Shown: positions 7,384 to 16,400 of the stretch, in pieces
Position numbering within the stretch: position 1 is the stretch's first letter
Layout of the letters: the number at the start of each line of letters is the position of its first letter
Assembly (NCBI GenBank): GCA_003559475.1
Contig: PWLF01000268.1
Coordinates: forward strand, 1 to 44,712
Direction: 5' to 3'
DNA length: 44,712 bases
Origin: Bacteroidales bacterium
Lineage (GTDB): Bacteria; Bacteroidota; Bacteroidia; Bacteroidales; UBA7960
Translations under genes and position numbers: made by a program
The notes under the pieces: model-generated
The model's database searches: none
What the model saw: only the letters and a program-made list of their open reading frames with translations
Told to the model about the DNA's origin: nothing

Positions 7384-9315
7384 ATGGCAAAAAAAGAGAA
7401 TATTTTAAGAATAACAGATACAACTCTTCGTGATGGTCACCAGTCATTATGGGCAACACGAATGAGAACAGATGATATGCTAAAAATCATTGATACTATA
7501 GATAATGTTGGATATTATTCATTGGAGGCATGGGGTGGAGCTACATTTGATGTATGTTTGAGATATTTGTATGAGGACCCGTGGGAAAGGCTAAAGCTTA
7601 TCAAATCTAAGGTAAAAAACACGCCTCTTCAAATGTTAATGAGAGGTCAAAATATAGTAGGATATAAGAATTATCCTGATGATCTTGTTGAGCGATTTGT
7701 TAAAATAGCTTGCAAAAACGGAATAGATATTTTTAGGGTTTTTGATGCTCTAAATGATTCAAGAAATCTTGAAACCGCAATAAAAGCAATAAAGAAAACA
7801 GGTGCTCATGCGCAAGGAACGCTTTCATATACTATAAGCCCTGTTCATACTATAAAAAAATACGTTGAGGATGCAAAAGCACAATATGATCTGGGAATAG
7901 ATTCTCTTTGTATAAAAGATATGGCAGGTTTGCTTTCGCCTGTGATGGCAAAAGAGCTGGTTTCAGCTCTAAAGAAAGAGTTAAAAATTCCAATTCAGGT
8001 TCACTGTCATTCTACCAGCGGAATGGCTTTTTCTGCTTATTTTGAGGCTGTTAAAGCGGGTGCGGGAGCAATTGACTGTGCTGTTTCTTCTTTGGCAGGA
8101 TTTTCATCACAACCACCGGTTGAAACGATGATAGCAATGTTTAATGAAACAGAGTATAAAACAAATCTTGATATTGAAGCTATTAGAAAGGTTAATCAAT
8201 ATTATACCCAATTGAGCCCAAAAAGATGTAAAGGAAGAAGTTTTGAGCCGATTGTTGATTCAGAAATATTAAGTCATCAGATACCGGGCGGTATGATATC
8301 AAACTTTAGATCACAACTTGAGCAACAAGATTCAATAGAAAAACTTCCTGAAGCACTTGAAGAAGTTGTTAAAGTAAGGAAAGATCTTGGTTACCCTCCT
8401 CTTGTTACTCCAACAAGCCAAATAGTTGGAACTCAGGCGGTTATGAATGTTTTAACAGGCGAAAGATATAAAATGGTGCCTCAAGAAGTAAAAAATTATG
8501 TCAAGGGTATGTATGGTCGCCCCCCTTCACCCATTGACCCTAAAATTATAAAAAAAATACTTGGGAAAGAAAAACCTTTAGATCATAGACCGGCTGATGA
8601 TATTAAACCAATATTGCCTAAAGCTACAAAAGGAATATCTAATCCGAAACTTGTTAAAAATGAAGAAGATATATTGTCATATTGTTTATTTCCGGAAGTA
8701 GCAATGGAGTTTTTCAAATGGAGAGAAACACCGGAAACGGACAGATTGGAAACACCCGCGGAAATTGAATGCAAAGAAATTGAAAAACTACATAGTACGG
8801 GGAAAGATGATGAAGAAATTAGAAAGCCATTATTAAATAATGAAGATTATGACGGAATTAATGAAATTATTGATAAAGCTGCAAAAATGCAACTAAATGA
8901 AATAATCATTAAAAAAGGAGATTTTAATTTGGCGTTAAAATCAAGCAATGGAAGTAACTCGGATATATCATCTTCTGTATCAAATTATCAAACTGAAGAG
9001 TTTTCATTTAAGCAAGGTAAGAAAGAACAAAAAACGGATAGGGTATCGGTAAAAGAAAAAGATATTAAGAAAAATACGGAAACTATAGATGCGGTTATGT
9101 CAGGAACATTTTATCGCTCTCCGGCAGTAGACAAACCTCCGTTTGCAGTTGAAGGCTCCGTAGTTAAGCAGGGAGATAAAATTTGTATTTTGGAAGCTAT
9201 GAAGCTTTTTAATGAAATAGAATCGCCGTTTAAATGTAAAATAATTAAATTTTTAATTGATGATGGCGATAAAGTAACAAAGGGGCAACCTATTATGACT
9301 ATTGAAAAAATTTAG
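7384..9315 (+). CDS. Fusion of OadA/PycB-type carboxyltransferase with AccB-like biotin carrier
   Basis: This 643-residue protein has an HMGL-like TIM barrel (about 8-270) with RDGHQS at 16-21, a metal-ligand lysine in IKDMAGL (Lys178) and the His207/His209 pair in HCHSTSG, where Thr211 matches the catalytic threonine of pyruvate carboxylase. A conserved carboxylase (PYC_OADA) domain follows (about 290-460, with PGGMISNFRSQL). The C-terminal part is not the usual OadA biotinyl domain. It resembles acetyl-CoA carboxylase AccB: an AccB-like start near 485-520 (LNEIIIKKGDFNLAL), a charged linker, then SGTFYRSP (573-580) and EAMKLFNEIES with biotinyl Lys607. The family reaction is carboxyl transfer between carboxybiotin and pyruvate or oxaloacetate. 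Position after accD-accA suggests the same carrier may serve both reactions. Domain assignment is firm; the net reaction is inferred. Confidence 0.88.
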   Translation: MAKKENILRITDTTLRDGHQSLWATRMRTDDMLKIIDTIDNVGYYSLEAWGGATFDVCLRYLYEDPWERLKLIKSKVKNTPLQMLMRGQNIVGYKNYPDDLVERFVKIACKNGIDIFRVFDALNDSRNLETAIKAIKKTGAHAQGTLSYTISPVHTIKKYVEDAKAQYDLGIDSLCIKDMAGLLSPVMAKELVSALKKELKIPIQVHCHSTSGMAFSAYFEAVKAGAGAIDCAVSSLAGFSSQPPVETMIAMFNETEYKTNLDIEAIRKVNQYYTQLSPKRCKGRSFEPIVDSEILSHQIPGGMISNFRSQLEQQDSIEKLPEALEEVVKVRKDLGYPPLVTPTSQIVGTQAVMNVLTGERYKMVPQEVKNYVKGMYGRPPSPIDPKIIKKILGKEKPLDHRPADDIKPILPKATKGISNPKLVKNEEDILSYCLFPEVAMEFFKWRETPETDRLETPAEIECKEIEKLHSTGKDDEEIRKPLLNNEDYDGINEIIDKAAKMQLNEIIIKKGDFNLALKSSNGSNSDISSSVSNYQTEEFSFKQGKKEQKTDRVSVKEKDIKKNTETIDAVMSGTFYRSPAVDKPPFAVEGSVVKQGDKICILEAMKLFNEIESPFKCKIIKFLIDDGDKVTKGQPIMTIEKI

Positions 9316-9373
9316 ATAATAAAAAGAATAATTAGCTAAATATTGAATATTATTTTATTAAAGTAAATTTGGG

Positions 9374-10132
9374 TTAATTATTCCTTTTTATTGCAGCCGG
9401 CAATAATTCATTTTTTACGATGGTTAAATTTGGCTCAATTTCTAATATCCTGTTGTAAGTTTCAATTTCTAATTTATAATCGCCGGTATATTCATAGCTT
9501 TTGGCGAGACTTGTAAGTGTGTTTAAATAAAGCCAGCGGTAGTTATTATGCATATTTTTTTCAAAAAGGCTTATAGCTTTTTTGTAGTATTTTACAGCAT
9601 TTTCTTTGCTGCCACCAAAAGCGGAAGGTCTATAAAAGCTTGAATTACCCTTTTCCATCCAGGCAGTCGGATTGCTTGGATCGGCTTCAATAGCTTTTTC
9701 AATATAACTGTTGGCTTTATTGCCCAAAGTTATTGTGTTAAAAGGATTTAGGGAAATTCTAAAAGCGAAAAAAGTTCCTCTCATAGCATATGCTTTTGAA
9801 AGATAATTCCTGTAATTAAAAAGAACCTCTATTTCTTTTTCAGCTTTTTCTAAATGCTTCCTGGCAACATCATTATTCTTATTGCTCAAATTCATGGCAA
9901 TAAAGCCATATCTTGCTAGTAAAAGATCATATAATACTGAAGGCGTTGAAAAAGAATCATAATACTGCTCAATATTTTTTATTGTTTTTTCCCATTCATC
10001 TGTTTGACCTGTTACAAAATTATAATATAATTGGTCTTGCATATTTTTCCTTTCATTAGCAATCAAAAAAAATGTTTTTGTGCTTAGTATTAAAAGAACT
10101 ATTAACAAAAGATTTTTTTTACTTATGAGCAT
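9374..10132 (-). CDS. Exported TPR-like protein
   Basis: This 252-residue protein has a hydrophobic N-terminus (about 7-24, LLLIVLLILSTKTFFLIA) that is a signal peptide or membrane anchor; no lipobox cysteine is present. The rest is helical with tetratricopeptide-like repeats, clearest in YIEKAIEADPSNPTAWMEKG and AVKYYKKAISLFEKNMHN, and again near YKLEIETYNRILEIEPNL. The segment FYRPSAFGGSKENAVKYY fits a family of periplasmic TPR-like proteins common in Bacteroidota. It converges on the carboxylase operon (58 bases apart) and diverges from the giant T9SS gene. TPRs usually bind other proteins; no partner can be named from this context. Confidence 0.75.
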   Translation of the reverse strand: MLISKKNLLLIVLLILSTKTFFLIANERKNMQDQLYYNFVTGQTDEWEKTIKNIEQYYDSFSTPSVLYDLLLARYGFIAMNLSNKNNDVARKHLEKAEKEIEVLFNYRNYLSKAYAMRGTFFAFRISLNPFNTITLGNKANSYIEKAIEADPSNPTAWMEKGNSSFYRPSAFGGSKENAVKYYKKAISLFEKNMHNNYRWLYLNTLTSLAKSYEYTGDYKLEIETYNRILEIEPNLTIVKNELLPAAIKRNN

Positions 10133-10447
10133 AATTTATATTTTGTTTAAACCGACTGGTAGTTTTATTTTTATTTAAATTGAGTGTAAAAATAAACAAT
10201 TACTATTAAAAAAACATATAGTACCCCAAAAAGAATTAACAATAAAAATTATTTATTAAAAATATTTTTAAATATAAAAGAAAGTTTTGTTAACTTTGTG
10301 TGCTAATCTAATAGAGATATTTTGGTAATGTATTAAAAAAAATGCTTGAATTAATTGGAGTTTTAAGAGTTTAACATTCATTAATCATCTAATATTTTTT
10401 CGATATTAAAATTTTTATTAGTTAAAACAATTTAAAATTTTAAAAAA
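10133..10447. other. Divergent intergenic region before the giant T9SS gene
   Basis: These 315 bases are AT-rich. The only convincing signal is the TAACTTTG box at 10291-10298 for the plus-strand gene, which would give a leader of about 145 bases. I see no exact -7 box for the minus-strand TPR-like gene and no hairpin or RNA gene. Confidence 0.5.
10291..10298 (+). promoter_or_regulatory. Probable -7 box for the giant T9SS gene
   Basis: TAACTTTG matches TAnnTTTG exactly. No clear TTTG element is found 19-21 bases upstream, only a T-rich stretch, so the match is partial. Confidence 0.45.
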
Positions 10448-13400
10448 ATGAGAACAAAAAACAAAAATTTGTACTTAATGAAGACTGCTTTTATGGTTAT
10501 GACAGTAGTCTTTTTATTAACATCTGTTACGGCAGTTTGCTCAAGGGTGGTTGCACCCAATATCATGGTAAATGATGTAACTGCTAACATTTCAGCAAGC
10601 GCAAGCTCATTAGCTGTTGAGGGAGATAATGTATATGTGGTTTGGTCTGATGATAGATCAGGGGTGTCTAACATTTATTTCTCCAGATCAACAGATGAAG
10701 GAGAAACCTTCTCTACTGATGTATTATTATCAGGTGAAAATAGTGATAATGCTAATGTTTGGCCATCAATAGTAGCTGATGAGTCGGGTGGAGTTTATGT
10801 AGTATGGACAGGAGCTGACGGGCCATCCTTGGGCACTGGTGTGGGCGTAAATGTGTGGTTTGCAAAATCTGCAGATTATGGTGTTTCGTTTGACACGCCT
10901 ATACAGGTGACAACAAATGATGGATCCGTTTTTCCAAGTATAGGAGTATATAATAATTATGTTCATGTTTTTTATGCTTCAGTAGTACCGGGTAAGGGAA
11001 AGGGTATGCCGTTAGCAAATTACTTGCTTTCTACTTCTTCGGATGGAGGCGATAATTTTCAATCTCCTATACAGGTAAATAATCAAATCCCTGTTGAGAA
11101 TGTGTCAGGTAATAATAATACTTCCATAGACATAGATCCTTTAACGGGGTACATATACATGGTATGGATTGACGGAAGGAGAGTAGATGGAAATGATGAT
11201 ATTTATTTTGCAAAATCAACGGACAATGGTAGCTCTATAGACAATAATGTAAGAGTTAATGGGCTTGCCACAGTTTGGGCCGATTACAACAAGCCAAATC
11301 CTACTGTTTCGGTTGGATATAATGATACGGTATATGTTGCTTATCCCGTTTATAATGGCGATACCAGAATAATCCTTGCTAAATCAAATGATGGAGGTGA
11401 TAGTTTTACAACTGAAGAATTGCTTGCTCATAATGATAATTATTGCAGTCAAAATGGTTATGATATCATGGCTCTTGCTGATGGTACAATAGGTGCTGTA
11501 ATGATTACAGATTTTCATGGAGAAGGAGGGAATGTATGGTTTGTACAACCAAATTCACAACCTTTGATTTTAAATGATGTTGGTGCTGATTTTAAAGAGC
11601 CGAGTTTATTCTTAACAGATGACGGACATGCGCATGCCGTTTGGATTGATGATAGAAATACAAAAGGCAATGATTATAATTTATATTATGCAAGAACAAA
11701 AGATTTTGAAGTTGCTACGATTGATCCTGAATCGTTTCATTTTGATAATATGTACGAGTGGTATGGAGCAATTACCGGCGAAGGTATTGAAACAGAGGTA
11801 ACCTGGAATGATACAGAAGACGTTGAACAAGTGTATATGGTAATTGATATAATTGAAAATGGAATACCGGAAGCAGAAATTATATACTTGGATTTTGAAA
11901 TTTCCGAAGATGATGGTAATACTGCGAAACTTTTAATGTATTATTCAGAAGAAAAAGGGAATGACTTTTTTAAAAAGGGTTCAAGTTATACTATAAATGG
12001 GTATATAGGATTTAACGAAGGAGAAGAAGTTCCATTTTATTTTATCTTAGATAATCATGGTCATATAGCTGAGATTCATGTTTATGATAATGATTATCAC
12101 CATAGCATTCATAATGCTGAAGTTTATGTGCAGGAGTTAGATGAAACTTTCTATACAGATGGTGATGGAGAAGCATTGATTTCTTTCCCTGAAACAGGGG
12201 ATTATCATCTTGACATTTCTGCTCCGGGGTATGCTACACTTTATGGTTATCATATAGAAATTGTTGATGATGTTTTTGATCATATTTTTGATATTGGGCT
12301 TAGTCCGGAGTTTGTTCCATGCGATCCTTTTGCACTTCCTCACTTTGAAGATTTTGATCATCTTACACCAACAGAGCTTCCTAGTTGCTGGATGATGCTT
12401 GGGGAAGGACATTTTAATGTTACTACTGAAGATGAATTCAGTTACTCTTCGCCGAATAGTGTTAATATGTTTCACGATGAAGAGTCAACGGCTTTGTTAG
12501 TTTTACCTAATTTTGAAAAAGTTAATGTTTCAGATTTATTTATCGAATTCAAAGCATACTGGCATGGAGGTAATGATGTTCTAGAAGTAGGTGTTGTTAC
12601 AGATATTAATGACATTCACTCTTTCGAGCTTGTTGAAGCTTTAGATATTTCAATATTTAAAATTACACAGTTCTTTGATTACTCTGTGTCTTTTGACAGT
12701 TACCATGGAGAACACGGGCATATTGCTTTTAGATATGGCTCTGATGATAGCTGGGGAGGGGTGTTCATAGATGATATACTTGTTGATGTAGATTATGATA
12801 AGTTTTTTGCAGGAGGTTCAGGAACAAGCACAGAACCATGGCAAATTGCAACAATAGAACATCTTGATAATGTTCGACATTTTACAGGGCATGGTCATTC
12901 TGATAAATATTTTATTCAAATAGATAATATTGATTTTGAAGATGGTGGTACTAAGGATGATGAAGGATGGGAACCAATTGGAGATCCCTGGGATCCTTTT
13001 ACCGGTCATTATGACGGAAATGATAGTATTATTGAAAATTTGACTATAAACCGTCCTTCTGAAAGTTTTGTCGGATTATTTGGGTTTACTGAAGGGGCAA
13101 CCATTGAGAATGTTGGTCTTATTAATGCAAGTGTTAGTTGTGGCACAAATGTTGGGATACTTATTGGACAGGCACGCGGAAGCTCAGTTATTTCTGATTG
13201 TTATAGTAGCGGTGAAGTAGTAAATAGTGGTGAAGATGTTGGTGGTTTAATTGGTGTTATTGATAATTCATATATTTATCAGAGTTATAGTAAGGCGGAT
13301 GTTACTGCAAGCCACTATGTAGGAGGGTTAGTCGGGTTAAATGAAGAAGGTTCGATTGAAAATAGTTATAGTACGGGAAGTGTTTCAGGGTATGTGAGTA

Positions 13401-16400
13401 TTGGAGGTTTAGTAGGAGAAAATGCCGGAACAATTATTGATAGTTATTCAACAGGATATGTTTCAGGAAGTAATGATGTTGGAGGTCTTGTAGGAATGGA
13501 TGATTCAAAAGGAGTAACTAACAGCTTTTGGGATACTAATACATCAGGACAAGAAGAAAGCCAAGGAGGTGAAGGCAAATCAACCATTGAGATGGTTTCT
13601 GAAGCTACTTTTGGCGCATGGGATTTCACTGATGTGTGGGGAATTGAAGAAGGAGATTCTTATCCATACTTGCTATGGCAAGGGAATGCCGAAGACCATA
13701 ACTATCCGCCTTCATATACATTAACACTTGAGGTTTATCCTGACGAAACAGCAGGAACAGTTGAGAATCTATCAGGCGATGGTCCATTTATTGCAGGAAC
13801 TATGGTTGACCTTCTTGCTGAAGCAGAAGACGGATATGAATTCTTAAACTGGAGAAAAGATGGCTCGCAAATTAGTATTGAAGAATCATTTGAGTATCAA
13901 ATGCCTGCTGAAAATGTTACTTTGACAGCTCATTTTATTGCTGAAGGAACAGATATTTTTGAGGTATCTATTGCTGTTGAACCTGACGGTGTTGGGTATA
14001 CTGAAGGACAAGGCAGCTATGAAGAAGGAGACCCTGTTACTGTTAAAGCTTTTTCAGAAGACCCAAGTTTTGTTTTTGAAAACTGGATTGATGATGATAC
14101 TTTAGATGAAGAAACGGATAACCCATACTTATTCACTATGCCTGATAATGATGTTAATCTTACTGCCAATTTCAGACCTGCAATAAGTGCAACAATTGAC
14201 CCCGACAGCTGGAGTTTTCCAAGTTTCGATGACCTTGAACCTGTTGAAACAATTGTAACATGGAATGATGCAACTGAGGTAACGGCTGTTTATATTCAGG
14301 TAAATGGTCATCAAGAACATTTTACTTATGATGTGGAACCTATAAACGAAGAAACGGCAACTCTTTATATTGGAGGAAAACCTGATGAGAAATTTGGGCA
14401 TAAGTCAAAAGGAGAATTAGAGTTTGATGGCTTTGTTGAGTTTGATATTGGAGACCCTGCTCCTTTTACTTTAATTTTTACCGACCCTAAATGGGAGGTT
14501 GATATATGGGTTTATGATGAGGATACTAATGATGGTATTCCTTATGTTACAGTTCATGTTGTGGAAGAAGATGAAACGTATGTAACTGATCAATGGGGAG
14601 ATGTGGAATTCTCCTTAAGAGAAGGAAATTACAATTTAAATATTTCACAATTCGGGTATATTCCTCTTGAGAATTATCCTATTACTGTTGAAGAGAATTT
14701 ATTTGACGGAAATAAATTCGATATTCCTATGGAAAGGGATTATAATGCTTATGTTGAGGTAATAGACTCTGATCCTTATGAGGGAGAAATTGATGTTTCA
14801 ATTAATACTGAGTTTATTACAATAACATTTGAAAGAGATATTCAAGAGGGTATTGTTGGATTCGGATTTGGAGAAATAACATTTATAGATGAACATTCCA
14901 CAAATATTGGATTTAATGATATTTACATAACTGAGGGGAATGTATTAAATATTAATGTTTATGATCTGCTTGAATATGAAACAGAATATACTTTAACTAT
15001 CCCTGAAGGTGCAGTTAGAGATGCTGAAATTGAGGATATTGTCATGGAAAATGATTTTGTTCTTACTTTTACAACTGAAGAAGAGGAGTTTTTCTCTATT
15101 GAAATGCTTGATGGAAATATTGACTTTGTTTACCATGAAGGCGATTATTTTGAGGTAGAGTTTTTTATTCCTGATTTGCCTTCGATACTTGAAGGAATGA
15201 CATTTTCAGTTGATCAATATGTTATGATAGACGAGGAAACGTTTGTCCCGGAAACAGTAATCCCTGATATAAATGTAACTCCGATTAACGACAGAAGATT
15301 TCGCGTATTTGGAACAGTAGGAGATGTTACAAATCTTGGAGTAATCAGTTTTGATTTTTATATAGTAGATCCAACCGGAGAAGACCCCATAATGGTTCAT
15401 AGTACTTCTCATTTTGATCCGGGTAGCGGTTCACTTTTTGGTATTGCTTTTGTTGGTGTTAATATTCCTGATGGTGACATTGTTGAAAGTCCTCGCTTAA
15501 GCGAATTTGATAACTTATATGATACTGAGCAATCAATTAGCTTTATTAAAGCAGGAGAAGGTATGATAACTTATGAGCCGGGATTAGATATTATGAGCAG
15601 ATTTATGTATTTGCAAAATTTCCAAAGTTATGTGATAATTGAATCTGATGAAGAATATTATGCTGAAGTATATACTGATGCACTGAATTTCTTACATGAC
15701 AGAAGTGCTTTAGTTACTTTGTATGATGTAGATTATGATTATTTCAAAATATATCATACTGATTTTCTAACACCGGCAAATTACGATTCAAATATTGATC
15801 CTACTGCAAATTCAACAGCTGAAAAATCTAATGGAACTCTAACTTTTGAAGTTGATGGGTTTAGCAGATATACCGTTTTACAAAACTTGTATGAGTTAGC
15901 TCTTGAAGTTGATCCTATTGGTGCAGGTACTGCTGAAAACTTAACCGGTGATGGTCCTTTTGCTGCAGGAACTCAGTTAGATTTACTTGCTACGGCAGAA
16001 AGCGGATGGCAGTTTGCAAACTGGGAAAAAGACGGTGCCAATATCTACGGCAACGAATCTTTCCTTTACACAATGCCTGCGGAAGATGTTACGCTTACTG
16101 CAATATTTGTTGATGAAACAACAGATCTTTATAGCGTTAGTATTGATATAGATCCTGAGGGAGCCGGATATACAACAGGGCAAGGAAATTATGAAGAAGG
16201 ACAAAATGTATCTGTTGAAGCTTTTGAAAATGAAGGATATGTTTTTGTTAACTGGACTGATGATGGTATTTTAGATGAAACGGATAACCCATATTCTTTC
16301 TTGATGCCTGATGATGAGGTAAACTTAACAGCTAATTTCCGTGATTTTGAACATGCATCAATTGACCCCGACTATTTTGAGTATGATGATTTTGATGATG

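Noticed and set aside
9316-9373. A terminator after the carboxylase operon
   Set aside because: Only a weak AT-rich repeat (AATATT) is visible; no stem with a T-run.
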